Notes: a model not told the origin generated them from the sequence alone. A stretch of 64,000 nucleotides of DNA from JAQUOA01 sp037443785 (GCA_037443785.1 JBBINR010000006.1:1-64000), one strand, 5' to 3'. Counted from the first letter of the stretch, positions 15,707 to 24,006 are shown. Numbers and translations are program-made.

Positions 15707-15991
15707 ATGGATTTATTAAAACTCATCCGTAAAAGCGAATTTAAGAGCGAAAAAAAATTGGCAAAATATTTAAACATTAACATCGCAAACCTCACACATT
15801 TTATTGCCAAGCGTTACCATAAAATCGGCAAAGCAAAACGAAAATTAATCCGAGACTTTTTCCGTCAGCAAGGCTGGCTTCCAACTCCCGCACCGCGCCA
15901 GAAGTGCGCCTGCGATAAGTGCGGAAGGGTTCATATTAAAAAAGTAAATCGTTCACGCCACGGTAGCACCCAAGCAGCGGAGAGGGCGTGA
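15707..15991 (+). CDS. Small early protein with HTH-like segment and Cys cluster
   Basis: The 94-residue protein has an N-terminal segment (LLKLIRKSEFKSEKKLAKYL then NINIANLTHFIA) that resembles a helix-turn-helix and the 15095-15298 regulator. A C-terminal CACDKCGRVH could bind a metal. I prefer ATG 15707; an in-frame TTG at 15659 would add 16 low-complexity residues. Regulatory function is an inference. Confidence 0.45.
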   Translation: MDLLKLIRKSEFKSEKKLAKYLNINIANLTHFIAKRYHKIGKAKRKLIRDFFRQQGWLPTPAPRQKCACDKCGRVHIKKVNRSRHGSTQAAERA

Positions 15992-16107
15992 GCAACAGAT
16001 CCCTCTCCGCGCAGGATGCCGATCCTAAAAAAGGAACTACAGCAAAATAAAAAGATTCATAACGTTCAGCAATTGTAAAACGATTCTAAAAAAAAAGAAG
16101 CAACAAA

Positions 16108-16452
16108 ATGAGAACACGCTCCAAAAACATTTTAATTTCTATCGCACGCAGACTGCAGATTATTGAACAACGTCCAATGTATTACAAAGATCTTGAACAT
16201 CTGCTGCATTCAATTATCGTTGATTTCCAAACAGCGGAAAGAATTCGTAGGGACGATTTCTCATTTGATGCATTTAAATATATCTCTGAGAGATTCGGAC
16301 ACAAGAGCAAATCGACTCTTTGCAAGATGTGTGGTCCGGAATCTTCTAAATCAAATGCAAAACTCGGTTTTAATGATGCAATAATTATTTGCAAAGAGAC
16401 CGGGGATCATCGCCTGCTTAAATATTTTAAATCGCAATTGATTTCAGAATGA
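16108..16452 (+). CDS. Tandem paralogue 1 of a small phage regulatory-type protein
   Basis: The 114-residue protein shares a clear pattern with its neighbour: AERIRRDDFSFDAFKYISE, then a Lys/Ser loop, CKMCG, KLGFNDAIIICKETGDHRLL. The layout (helical, with a conserved KLG...DAI...T.D.RLL core) recalls the CII-type regulators of phages such as 186 (CP76 family), though I am not certain. It overlaps its paralogue by 4 bases. Confidence 0.55.
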   Translation: MRTRSKNILISIARRLQIIEQRPMYYKDLEHLLHSIIVDFQTAERIRRDDFSFDAFKYISERFGHKSKSTLCKMCGPESSKSNAKLGFNDAIIICKETGDHRLLKYFKSQLISE

Positions 16453-16775
16453 AACTAACATTACAAAAAATATTATATGCAACATTAAAAAATTTTGAAT
16501 TGTCGGAGAGGATGCGTCGAGATGATTTCTCTTTTGATGTTTTTGATTATCTGAGTGAGCAGCTTGGCTATAAGCATTCATCCATACTTCGTAAAATGTG
16601 TGAAGCGCGTAGCAATGGAAGCAACGCCGCAAAGTTAGGATACGAAGATGCAATTAAAATAATGATTGTCACGAACGATTATCGTCTGCTCGAATTTATG
16701 AAGCAGACGATAATTGAACAGCGTCAAGAAAAAAAACAGTTGAACTTATTCTCACAACCGCAGACTGAATTATGA
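16449..16775 (+). CDS. Tandem paralogue 2 of a small phage regulatory-type protein
   Basis: The 108-residue protein aligns along its length with the preceding gene: SERMRRDDFSFDVFDYLSEQ, RKMCEARSNGSNAAKLGYED and TNDYRLLEFM. The two arose by tandem duplication. It overlaps the transposase gene by 4 bases, suggesting coupled expression with transposition functions. CII-like regulation is a tentative reading. Confidence 0.55.
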   Translation: MKLTLQKILYATLKNFELSERMRRDDFSFDVFDYLSEQLGYKHSSILRKMCEARSNGSNAAKLGYEDAIKIMIVTNDYRLLEFMKQTIIEQRQEKKQLNLFSQPQTEL

Positions 16776-18628
16776 AACAAACATTAGAACTTCCGTTTGT
16801 CTCGCACAAAAAAATTACCGAAGAGCTGCTTGCGCTTGTCAACGCCCTTGCTGAATCGTTTGCATCGGAGTCGCAGCGCACCGCAGAAAAAAATATTTTT
16901 GAAAAATTCGGAATCACTCCAAAGACTCAACAGCGCTACAAAACAGAACTCAGACGGATGTATGAACTTCCTGCACGAGCTCCGATCTCGGCAATTGCAA
17001 ATCACTGGCAGCTTCGCCAGGCAATTGAAGTTATTCTTACTCATGATGAACGAAGCGATAAGCTGTCTCTTCGCTCTGCAAAAAACTTGTGCGTCATTGT
17101 TGAAAAGACCGGCGAAGTAATTTCGCTTGAAGAACATTTAAAAGCATGTTATCCGTACGAAACAACATCGCAAAAAGATGTGTACCAGACTCTGATCGGA
17201 TTGCATAAGATGCAGCGCATTATGAATGAACATGGCGAGCGCATCTCGTACGAAGATCTTCCAAGCGAGGTTTCTGTCTGTCGTTTCCTTCGCAAATGGA
17301 AAAAGCATTTTGTTTCGGTCCGGAGAGGAAAGACGCGCGAGAATGATTGGGTGAAGAAAGAACAAACCTATATCACGCGCAATGCAGAGCAATATCGTCC
17401 CGGTGAAGTATGGATCACCGACCACACCGAGCTTGATTTTATGGTGATGAATGAAAACGGAAAACCAGACCGGCGATGGATTACAGCTTTCATCGATATG
17501 CGCACACGGCTCATCGTTGGCTATCATCTTTCATGGCAGCCGAGCTCAACGACAATTGCGCTGGCGTATCGCAACGGAGTTTTGAGCACTCAATTAAAAG
17601 CTGCAGCGAATTCCGGCAGCGAGATTACATACCGCGACGTTCACATTATTACCGTTCCTGAATGTGTCATGATGGATAATGGAAAAGATTATCGAAGCAA
17701 ATACACGAAGGCAGCATTTGGCAAAGTTGATTTTACCGACGACGCGAGAAAATCTGTTCAACGCATCTCTCGGCTTCATTATGTAAAAACATATCACGGT
17801 CAAAGCAAAGCACCGATGGAACGATGGTTCGGTGTGATACAAGGAATGATGAAGCACCTGCACGGTTACAAAGGTAACGTATACCAAAACAAACCGGACT
17901 CGCTGAAAGAAGATTTAAAGACCGGCAACATTCTTCACGTTGAAGAATTCGACCGCATGGTCGGTTACATGATCAACGTCTATAACAACCGCATTCATTC
18001 CTCGCTTAAAGAACAATCACCGATGCAATATTATTTGTCGAACGCCGATCTCAACCGCACGATTGATGTTCGTGTGCTCGATTTCCTGCTGCAGCGCGTT
18101 CAGCGCAACAACGGCAAGCCGCCGAAGATCGAACGCGGCCAGGTGATTGCAAACGGAAAAGAATATTGCAGCGAACAGCTTGTGCAATTCAACGGCGAGT
18201 TTGCCGATGTCTATTACGATCCCAACGATCCGGGCTACGTTTCTGTCTACGTGCGTGGGGAGTTTGCAGCAATCGCCGTGAATAAAACTGCAGCGCAGAC
18301 CGATGACGGCTGGCGCAAGCAGCTTGTTGCACAATCGCATTCGGAAAAACAAATGCTGCAGGAGTTGAAAAAATTCCGCGAGCCGTATGCGAAGGATGAT
18401 GTGAAGGAAATGATTCTCATCGGCCGCATGACGAACGTCTCGCCGGTCAGCGAAGAATTATTACAAAAAGAAATTCCAACGATGACGGTCTATACCGGCA
18501 TCGAAGAAACTGCGAAGGAACGTCACGACGCGCTTGAGAATAAAAAACAAGTTGTCGGAATAGAGCTGGAAGCAAAAAAGAAATTCAAAAACAAACGTCT
18601 CACCGCTTCAATGATTGACAAACTATAG
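16772..18628 (+). CDS. Phage DDE transposase, MuA-like
   Basis: This 618-residue protein catalyses strand transfer for integration and replicative transposition of the phage. Residues 1-200 contain the helical DNA-binding region. The RNase H-like core has Asp217 (VWITDHTELD), Asp302 (VMMDNGKDY) and Glu350 (SKAPMERWFG), the DDE triad at spacings 85 and 48. The VYNNRIHSSLKEQSPMQYY segment near 403-421 is typical of Mu and related transposases, and the C-terminus is basic, as needed for contact with MuB. It is slightly shorter than MuA (663). Its binding sites are probably the repeats at 33944-34087 and a matching set at the unseen left end. Confidence 0.95.
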   Translation: MKQTLELPFVSHKKITEELLALVNALAESFASESQRTAEKNIFEKFGITPKTQQRYKTELRRMYELPARAPISAIANHWQLRQAIEVILTHDERSDKLSLRSAKNLCVIVEKTGEVISLEEHLKACYPYETTSQKDVYQTLIGLHKMQRIMNEHGERISYEDLPSEVSVCRFLRKWKKHFVSVRRGKTRENDWVKKEQTYITRNAEQYRPGEVWITDHTELDFMVMNENGKPDRRWITAFIDMRTRLIVGYHLSWQPSSTTIALAYRNGVLSTQLKAAANSGSEITYRDVHIITVPECVMMDNGKDYRSKYTKAAFGKVDFTDDARKSVQRISRLHYVKTYHGQSKAPMERWFGVIQGMMKHLHGYKGNVYQNKPDSLKEDLKTGNILHVEEFDRMVGYMINVYNNRIHSSLKEQSPMQYYLSNADLNRTIDVRVLDFLLQRVQRNNGKPPKIERGQVIANGKEYCSEQLVQFNGEFADVYYDPNDPGYVSVYVRGEFAAIAVNKTAAQTDDGWRKQLVAQSHSEKQMLQELKKFREPYAKDDVKEMILIGRMTNVSPVSEELLQKEIPTMTVYTGIEETAKERHDALENKKQVVGIELEAKKKFKNKRLTASMIDKL

Positions 18629-18639
18629 GGGATTATTCT

Positions 18640-19584
18640 ATGTCAGCCACACCGCTTCGAATGATGCAGAAATCTGAATTCATTAACGACCGCCCGGAAG
18701 AGGTTTTAAAGTCGCTTCGAGAGCTTCTTGAAACCGGAATTATCCGGCAAAAAGAATTGGAAAAATTTACCGGCTTCAGCGCCGCGACAATCTCGCAAGT
18801 ATTGAACGATAAATACGAAGGCGATACCGAAAAAATTCATCTTCGCTTGATCTCTTTTTACCGAAGCTGGATTGCCAAGAACACAATCGTCTCAACGACA
18901 ATCGTCGATGAGATCCACGCGCTAATGACCTTAGCATGGAGACGTAAATGCATCGTGCGAATCAACGGAAGATTCGGCGGCGGTAAAACAAAAGCGGCGC
19001 AACTCTTTTGCGTAAAAAATGATTATGCGGTTTTCGTTCCTCTTTCAAACAGCGAGTCGCCGGTTTCGATCTTGCATCGCATCGGTGAAGCAATCGGTAT
19101 CAGCAATCTCACCGGATCGGTTCAAGATAAATTAAAAACAATCGTGCGCGCATTAAAACGAAATCCGAAGATGCTTGTGATTGACGAAGCCGACGAATTG
19201 AAAAAGAACACGCTTGCAACGCTCCGTTATTTGTGGGACGAGAACGAAGAATATTGCAGCATCATATTGATCACCACATCGCGGTTCGATTCACTCATCA
19301 CACATCCCGACCTCGGCTATCTGCAGAGCCGCATCGCAATCACAAAAGAGATCGCAGACTTTTCCAAAGATGAAGTGAAAAAAATAATCGACAAGTGGGA
19401 TCACAAGTTGAACACCGAAACAATCAACCGGTTGTATCTGTGGATGATCGATAATTTTGCTGGACGTTCGCTGGTGCATCTTATGATGACCGCGCACGAC
19501 TTCATGTTGATGAATGGCAAGAAAAAAATTGATGACGACTGTATTGAAGAAGCATTGACATATCAGAGCACGAGGAAAAAATGA
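18640..19584 (+). CDS. AAA+ transposition target protein, MuB-like
   Basis: The 314-residue protein has an N-terminal helix-turn-helix (residues about 34-56, IRQKELEKFTGFSAATISQV) and an AAA+ ATPase domain. Walker A is GRFGGGKT at 110-117, Walker B MLVIDEAD at 178-185, and a sensor-1-like ITTSR follows. MuB binds DNA, selects target sites and activates MuA. It follows the transposase gene by 11 bases with GGGGAT before the ATG. Length matches MuB (312). Confidence 0.92.
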   Translation: MSATPLRMMQKSEFINDRPEEVLKSLRELLETGIIRQKELEKFTGFSAATISQVLNDKYEGDTEKIHLRLISFYRSWIAKNTIVSTTIVDEIHALMTLAWRRKCIVRINGRFGGGKTKAAQLFCVKNDYAVFVPLSNSESPVSILHRIGEAIGISNLTGSVQDKLKTIVRALKRNPKMLVIDEADELKKNTLATLRYLWDENEEYCSIILITTSRFDSLITHPDLGYLQSRIAITKEIADFSKDEVKKIIDKWDHKLNTETINRLYLWMIDNFAGRSLVHLMMTAHDFMLMNGKKKIDDDCIEEALTYQSTRKK

Positions 19585-20039
19585 AAAAATTTATTTCGTT
19601 CGTCGTTCGGAATTGTGAGTTCGGTTTCAACGGCAAGAAGTGTGTAGAGATAGAATGGGTTAATGGTTTGAATGTTATAATTCCAAAAAGACAGTATTCA
19701 AAAGTAATGTCGCAAATATCCGGCATTATCAAACCGTTTCAATCTATAAAACTGCCGAGCGAATCTTCTGCGGATGCGGCTATTGAGAAGAGAATGAATG
19801 ATCGTCAAAAACGGGACATCAAAAACCAAAAACTAACGGTTTGCGCGGCGTGTAATTGCACACACGATAAACCATGTGTGACAATTGGAAGAGCGTGCTC
19901 GTGGACGATGGTTGATTATGTCAATCATGTGGGATTATGCAGTAAGTGCTATGGGATATTACGCAATCTCGTTGAGACGAGCGGTGATGACCCAGAGTCA
20001 CTATACAAGTTATTGAAACAATTTAAAGCGCACAGATAA
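19581..20039 (+). CDS. Zinc-binding small protein
   Basis: The 152-residue protein has a Cys-rich C-terminal half: CAACNC, then KPC, ACSW, and LCSKC. This spacing (C-x2-C ... PC ... CSW ... LCSKC) recurs in small phage proteins of unknown function and should bind zinc. It overlaps the MuB-like gene by 4 bases and the GemA-like gene by one base. Confidence 0.55.
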   Translation: MKKFISFVVRNCEFGFNGKKCVEIEWVNGLNVIIPKRQYSKVMSQISGIIKPFQSIKLPSESSADAAIEKRMNDRQKRDIKNQKLTVCAACNCTHDKPCVTIGRACSWTMVDYVNHVGLCSKCYGILRNLVETSGDDPESLYKLLKQFKAHR

Positions 20040-20527
20040 TGACCCGCACCGAAATAAATAAAGAGATTGGATTTCTTGCGCACGGCAAGTTGAAGCTTCA
20101 CAAAGAAGATTACCGCACAATCGTACACAGCATCGCTCCGGAGAGCGGCGGGTTTGTTCGCAATATTAAAGATGATGAGACCGCGAACCTTGTGCTTCTT
20201 CATCTTCGCAACCTTGCTGACAAAAAGAATAATCCATCATCAAAAGAGCAGAAGAGAAATGATGCGCAGGAACGCTTCATCGCTCGCTTGATGGATCATT
20301 TGAATTGGAAATGGAGTAACACAGCATCATTCATAAAAAAAATAACCGGCAAGACGCACACATCAAAGTGCAATTCATCGGAGCTGTCGAAAGTAATTCG
20401 CGGAATGATCGACATTATCGACCAGGATATTGCGACCGGTAAGATCGTGATGAGCGACGCTGAGTTAAAAGAGTATAAATACAAAACACATTTTCACAGA
20501 ACCAATCAATCACACGAAAGGAGTTAA
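20039..20527 (+). CDS. GemA-like (Mu gp16, DUF1018) regulator
   Basis: The 162-residue protein fits the GemA pattern: an N-terminal helix with LKLHKEDYRTIVHSI, a middle linker, and a C-terminal helical block (FIARLMDHLNWKWSNTASFI, KKITGKT, SELSKVIRGMIDII). Mu GemA modulates host gene expression and DNA topology early in infection. It occupies the expected position downstream of the A/B genes. Confidence 0.65.
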   Translation: MTRTEINKEIGFLAHGKLKLHKEDYRTIVHSIAPESGGFVRNIKDDETANLVLLHLRNLADKKNNPSSKEQKRNDAQERFIARLMDHLNWKWSNTASFIKKITGKTHTSKCNSSELSKVIRGMIDIIDQDIATGKIVMSDAELKEYKYKTHFHRTNQSHERS

Positions 20528-20529
20528 TC

Positions 20530-20910
20530 ATGAAAGAAGTCTTAGGGGTTATCGGAATCGCTGTCATCGTCATAGCAGCACTCTTCATGCTCGGTGCAAA
20601 ATATTTTAAGCAGATGGAACGGGAAATGAGTGACGATCTCGAAGAGAAGAAACAGACCGAAGAGCTCATCAATTTTGCAATGCAAAAATATCCCGGTCTT
20701 TCAAAGATTGACGCGATCACTCGTTACATCACCGATATGGAAAACGAAATTATTCATCTAAAGCAACAATCCGAAAATGCCGACACGCTCGAACCGATAA
20801 AACAACTTGTTGCCGACAAGCGACGGCTCCAGCAAGAACGCGCGCACATGGCATATCTCGAAGTGGAATACAATAGCGGGTTTAATATAACTACCGCTGC
20901 ACAATACTAA
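20530..20910 (+). CDS. Small membrane-anchored coiled-coil protein
   Basis: The 126-residue protein has one N-terminal membrane helix (residues 3-23, VLGVIGIAVIVIAALFMLG) and a charged coiled-coil remainder. AAAGGAG precedes the ATG at 20530. No family recognised. Its position between GemA-like and Gam-like genes suggests an early accessory function, perhaps at the host membrane. Confidence 0.5.
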   Translation: MKEVLGVIGIAVIVIAALFMLGAKYFKQMEREMSDDLEEKKQTEELINFAMQKYPGLSKIDAITRYITDMENEIIHLKQQSENADTLEPIKQLVADKRRLQQERAHMAYLEVEYNSGFNITTAAQY

Positions 20911-20935
20911 TCAATAATAGAAGAGGAAATCAAAC

Positions 20936-21496
20936 ATGGCAAAAAACAAGACTGTAAAAAAATCAGTGCTCACTTCAATCGAAGCAGTCGATCTTGCGCT
21001 GCTCGAGTTGGGAAAGCTGGCAACGGAATTGAGCACTGCCGAAGCGACAATGAATGATGCAATCCAGAAACTTCGAGAAGAGTTCAATACGAAGTATCAA
21101 GAAAAAATCGACCAGCGGGATATTTATTTAGAGAATATCGAACTCTTCTGTAACGAGAACAAAACGCTATTCGAGTCGCCGCGCAAAAAAGAACTGACGC
21201 ACGGTACAATCGGATTCCAGACAAATCCTCCGGCGGTCGGATTACTCAGCAAGAAATACAATTGGAAAACCGTTCTTGAGTTGATGAGGAAATTCCGGAC
21301 GATGAAAAAATTCATTCGCACAAAGGAAGAAGTCGACAAGGAGGCGATCCTGATTGAAGCGTTGAAAAAGAAAACGAAACTGACGGATGAAAAGCTCGCT
21401 GCCGTTGGTCTCAAAACCGATCAAGGTGAAACATTCATCTGCGACATCAAGTGGGAAAGTATTTCTGAAAATAAATTGAGTGCACCCGCCGCTTAG
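20936..21496 (+). CDS. Host-nuclease inhibitor, Mu Gam-like
   Basis: The 186-residue protein fits the Mu Gam family: an N-terminal helix with many acidic residues, ATMNDAIQKLREEFNTKYQE, KELTHGTIGFQTNPPAVGLL, and the C-terminal WKTVLELMRKF and DKEAILIEAL. Gam binds DNA ends and protects phage DNA from exonucleases; it is related to eukaryotic Ku. GAGGAAA precedes the ATG. Size matches Mu Gam (174). Confidence 0.85.
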   Translation: MAKNKTVKKSVLTSIEAVDLALLELGKLATELSTAEATMNDAIQKLREEFNTKYQEKIDQRDIYLENIELFCNENKTLFESPRKKELTHGTIGFQTNPPAVGLLSKKYNWKTVLELMRKFRTMKKFIRTKEEVDKEAILIEALKKKTKLTDEKLAAVGLKTDQGETFICDIKWESISENKLSAPAA

Positions 21497-21515
21497 TGAG
21501 GCGACCGATGCACCA

Positions 21516-21588
21516 GGGACGGTGAGGTATTCGCCGAACGGAACCATAGTCCAAAGGTGAAGCCGGGTTCGACTCCCGGCGTCCCGCA
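21516..21588 (+). tRNA. tRNA-like element, anticodon arm not canonical
   Basis: The 3' half is convincing: a perfect T arm (CCGGG, loop TTCGACT, CCCGG) followed by CGTCCC, which pairs with GGGACG at 21516-21521 as a 6-bp acceptor stem. The overall span of about 72 bases is right for a tRNA. The D arm is ambiguous (GGTGA/TCGCC or GGT/ACC). The expected anticodon stem is weak: GGA/TCC closes a 7-base loop ACCATAG that lacks U33. No encoded CCA follows. It lies between the Gam-like gene and a small zinc protein gene. It may be a degenerate phage tRNA or a tRNA mimic. Confidence 0.4.
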
Positions 21589-21604
21589 AAAAGAATTGAG
21601 CAAG

Positions 21605-21835
21605 ATGAAACAGAAAAACAAAATGCGAAAATGTGAACGATGTGGAGCGAAGTTTGAATCGGCACGAGCAGATCGGAAGCATTGTCTGGCGTGCACAAAT
21701 ATCATTCGGATGTACAAGAATAATCATCATGGCGAGATGCCTCCGCCGCCGGAAGAAAAATTTAATTTCAGCCCTGATCAAAAAAGGTATCTTCACATGC
21801 TGCGATCGCATTTAAAAATTCCAAAATATTTATGA
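21605..21835 (+). CDS. Small zinc-ribbon protein
   Basis: The 76-residue protein starts with ATG at 21605 and has an N-terminal treble-clef-like cluster, CERCGAKFESARADRKHCLAC, with four Cys in C-x2-C and C-x2-C pairs. The C-terminus is Pro-rich (PPPPEE) and then charged. It overlaps the next gene by 4 bases. An upstream in-frame start would lie inside the tRNA-like element and is unlikely. Confidence 0.5.
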   Translation: MKQKNKMRKCERCGAKFESARADRKHCLACTNIIRMYKNNHHGEMPPPPEEKFNFSPDQKRYLHMLRSHLKIPKYL

Positions 21836-22182
21836 CGAACGAAAAAATAATTGAGATCTGCGACCAGGCCGGCGTCCGGTATGATGGCACTCAAAACGGA
21901 ACGACCGAGGGTGAACAAATAGTTCTTTTCACCGATATGCTGACACACTCAACGCTTGCGCTGGCAAAAAAAGATTTCACGTCGCCGAAGGTGCAAGCGA
22001 AGATCACCAAGCATCGCCGTGAGTATCCGAAGGACATCGAGATGACGGCATACATTATCGACGCGCTCGATTTCATCGTAAAAAAATATCACGTCATTCC
22101 GAAAAATATTATCACCGAAGCTGCGAATAACGCTTCGATCACGATCCAAAAATTTGTCACCGAAGGAAAAAAGAATGGGTAA
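21832..22182 (+). CDS. Hypothetical middle protein
   Basis: The 116-residue, mostly helical protein begins MTNEKIIEICDQAGVRYDG. No membrane segment or motif is visible. It overlaps the genes on both sides, so it is translated as part of a coupled series. Function unknown. Confidence 0.5.
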   Translation: MTNEKIIEICDQAGVRYDGTQNGTTEGEQIVLFTDMLTHSTLALAKKDFTSPKVQAKITKHRREYPKDIEMTAYIIDALDFIVKKYHVIPKNIITEAANNASITIQKFVTEGKKNG

Positions 22183-22402
22183 AACCAAGAAGCCGTATCC
22201 GATTGATCACTATTTAAAGCGCGTTACCGATTTTTATGCGCAGCACGGACGCGTGCCGAGAATCAACGAATGCGAACACGGACAGTCGACCAGCAAGCAC
22301 CTGATGAAACGTTACGGCACATGGGACAAAGTGATCCAGGCGGCTCTCGGAAAAAAGGAATGCATCATGATTGGACGCAGGATGAGATCGGCGAGATCAT
22401 AA
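22175..22402 (+). CDS. HNE-repeat protein, unshifted product (one repeat)
   Basis: The 75-residue frame from ATG 22175 contains one homing-endonuclease-associated repeat: VTDFYAQHGRVPRINECEHG, STSKHLMKRYGTWDKVIQAA. These repeats are small DNA-binding modules found beside nuclease domains and in phage regulators. After the A AAA AAG heptamer at 22351-22357 the frame adds a short unrelated tail and stops at 22402. A -1 shift at the heptamer joins it to a second, similar repeat in the next frame. Confidence 0.5.
   Translation: MGKTKKPYPIDHYLKRVTDFYAQHGRVPRINECEHGQSTSKHLMKRYGTWDKVIQAALGKKECIMIGRRMRSARS
22351..22357 (+). promoter_or_regulatory. -1 frameshift slippery site A AAA AAG
   Basis: In the zero frame of the 22175 gene the codons are GGA AAA AAG GAA, giving the canonical A AAA AAG heptamer used in E. 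coli dnaX and many IS elements. Slippage gives AAA AAA GGA ATG CAT and then the open frame to 22791. A lost A in the assembly would look the same. Confidence 0.5.
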
Positions 22403-22791
22403 AAAATAAATATGCCGAGATCAACCGCCTGCCGATGTCGAAAGATTTTACTCCGGCAGAAAATTCGTTGATCACAAAACATTGCGCGGGTGTGAATTTT
22501 GCAGCCGAGAAATTTCTTGGCAACAGTGTTCGCGTGGAAATTATGCGATGCATCGATCAGTTGATGCCTTCCGGAGTTGACGCGCCGACGACGCAGGAGA
22601 TTTATTTTTCAATGAAACAAAAAGGGTTCACTCTCAACATCGATGAGATACGCGGCGTTCTGAATTTCACCGTCAGGCAGCAATATCTCGAGAACGGCCG
22701 GTACGATCGCACGGTGTGGTGGAAGCTTACGCCGGCAGGAAAAGAATTTTTGAAACAATTTAAGGGGAAGAAAGATGGCAATAGAACTTAA
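22360..22791 (+). CDS. HNE-repeat / winged-helix protein, probably the 3' part of a frameshifted gene
   Basis: This frame carries a second repeat-like segment (WTQDEIGEIIKNKYAEINRL, PMSKDFTPAENS, FAAEKFLG) and then a winged-helix-like domain (TTQEIYFSMKQKGFTLNIDE, WWKLTPAGKEFLKQF). A start at ATG 22360 behind AAAGGA is possible. Joined to the upstream frame by a -1 shift it would form a protein of about 200 residues with two tandem HNE repeats and a C-terminal wing, which is the more natural architecture. Confidence 0.5.
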   Translation: MHHDWTQDEIGEIIKNKYAEINRLPMSKDFTPAENSLITKHCAGVNFAAEKFLGNSVRVEIMRCIDQLMPSGVDAPTTQEIYFSMKQKGFTLNIDEIRGVLNFTVRQQYLENGRYDRTVWWKLTPAGKEFLKQFKGKKDGNRT

Positions 22792-22993
22792 CTGCGAACA
22801 CGACTTCGATCCAATTGTCGAAGGAAACCAAACCGTCGGCTTGAAGTGCCGGCATTGCAAAAAAGAAATTCGTGAAATGATGGCGCTGTCCAATATTATA
22901 GTAACCGAAAAAGAAATTCTTGGATTAGAGACGCTGCAGCTACCGGCAGATGTTCATCACGGAAATTACAGAAGAAAGGACCCGAGGTTCTAA
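22775..22993 (+). CDS. Small zinc-finger-like protein
   Basis: The 72-residue protein has CEHDFDP and, later, LKCRHCKKEIREM, a possible C-x(n)-H plus C-x2-C metal site. It overlaps the preceding gene by 17 bases and the next by one. Function unknown. Confidence 0.45.
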   Translation: MAIELNCEHDFDPIVEGNQTVGLKCRHCKKEIREMMALSNIIVTEKEILGLETLQLPADVHHGNYRRKDPRF

Positions 22994-23328
22994 TGAAAAA
23001 GGTAATCTATGAACATCGACAAGGTTCCGGCATTACGCTTGAGAATGAAAACGAATCAGACTTTATAGAAAAGAAAAGTATCGTGCTGCATGGCGAAGTT
23101 CTTGATCCCGACGATTACTCTTCGCTCGACGGATATTTTGAAAGACGATTACGATATGCCGGGCACTTGAAAAATGAAGATCAGACGGTAATCTGTTTTT
23201 TCGCCGGCACGGTCGAAGGAATATCATACTATTATTGTCTCTTTTGGCTCAACGAGAATCGGATCGGAACAAAATATTCCGAAGGATCATTTAGAGATTT
23301 TATCTTCCACAATGGACGCTGGAAATAA
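22993..23328 (+). CDS. Hypothetical middle protein
   Basis: The 111-residue, beta-rich, acidic protein (GITLENENESDFIEKKSIV, later FFAGTVEGISYYYCLFWLNE) has no recognised motif. Its ATG overlaps the previous stop (TAATG). Function unknown. Confidence 0.45.
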   Translation: MKKVIYEHRQGSGITLENENESDFIEKKSIVLHGEVLDPDDYSSLDGYFERRLRYAGHLKNEDQTVICFFAGTVEGISYYYCLFWLNENRIGTKYSEGSFRDFIFHNGRWK

Positions 23329-23350
23329 TTATTAACTATCAGGAGGAGCA

Positions 23351-23530
23351 ATGTTTACGTTTGAAGAAACTGGGGTTGTATTCGTCATTTATGTCGACGG
23401 CAAACCGATATTTGAAATTGTTTCATGGCACGATGGGGATATTACCGATGAAGATCGCGGTATGGTTGCATGCATGGTTGACGCTCTCAATAAAGAATCA
23501 AACGAACGCGAGTCTGTTCGCAGAGTGTAA
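23351..23530 (+). CDS. Small acidic protein with strong ribosome binding site
   Basis: A 59-residue frame starts with ATG at 23351, directly behind AGGAGGAGCA, the best Shine-Dalgarno sequence in this stretch. It reads MFTFEETGVVFVIYVDGKPI and is acidic, and its TAA at 23528-23530 overlaps the next ATG. A longer frame on the same strand starting about 10 bases later has no such signal and is probably a shadow. Function unknown. Confidence 0.6.
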   Translation: MFTFEETGVVFVIYVDGKPIFEIVSWHDGDITDEDRGMVACMVDALNKESNERESVRRV

Positions 23531-24006
23531 TGAACGATTATCAAAAAAATAATTTTCGGCGGGAAGTAATTCAGTTGCACGGACAAGAAGCCGGTTTGCC
23601 GCTCTTTGAAGCTGCGAATAAACAGCTTTCAAACCGCACTCAAAGCCGGTTTGATGCAGCGCCGAAATCAATCCCGACCGGCAATGAAACGAAGCGGCTG
23701 CATCGGGTGAGTCAGAAAATCAACGAAGTGCAATTAAATGAAGATTGCCAGATTGTCTTTGACGCATTCGCTGCGCTCGGTCCGTCATCAAATAGGGAGG
23801 TCTCAGCATATTTGAAAAATCTCTATCCCGAACAAAAGGATAAATGGGAAGCCGGTATGGTGAGTGCACGGAATAACGACCTTCGAGAATGGGGCAAGAT
23901 GACGATCAAAACTAAAAAGGATGGATCTCCGGATAAGCGTCCGTGCAAAATAACAGGAAACGTCGTCACGATCTGGAAAATTATTGAAGCAGGAAATGCG
24001 GCATGA
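23530..24006 (+). CDS. Hypothetical protein with winged-helix-like middle
   Basis: The 158-residue protein has a variable N-terminus and, from about residue 68, a helical region (DCQIVFDAFAALGPSSNREV, SAYLKNLYPEQK, WEAGMVSARNNDLREWG) resembling a winged helix that reads DNA. It ends with a strand and VTIWKIIEAG. It begins at ATG overlapping the previous stop. A regulatory or replication-linked role is possible but unproven. Confidence 0.45.
   Translation: MNDYQKNNFRREVIQLHGQEAGLPLFEAANKQLSNRTQSRFDAAPKSIPTGNETKRLHRVSQKINEVQLNEDCQIVFDAFAALGPSSNREVSAYLKNLYPEQKDKWEAGMVSARNNDLREWGKMTIKTKKDGSPDKRPCKITGNVVTIWKIIEAGNAA

Noticed and set aside
23361..23552. 63-residue frame overlapping the 23351-23530 gene
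   Set aside because: It has no ribosome binding site, whereas AGGAGGAGCA lies directly before ATG 23351, whose frame ends exactly at the next gene start.
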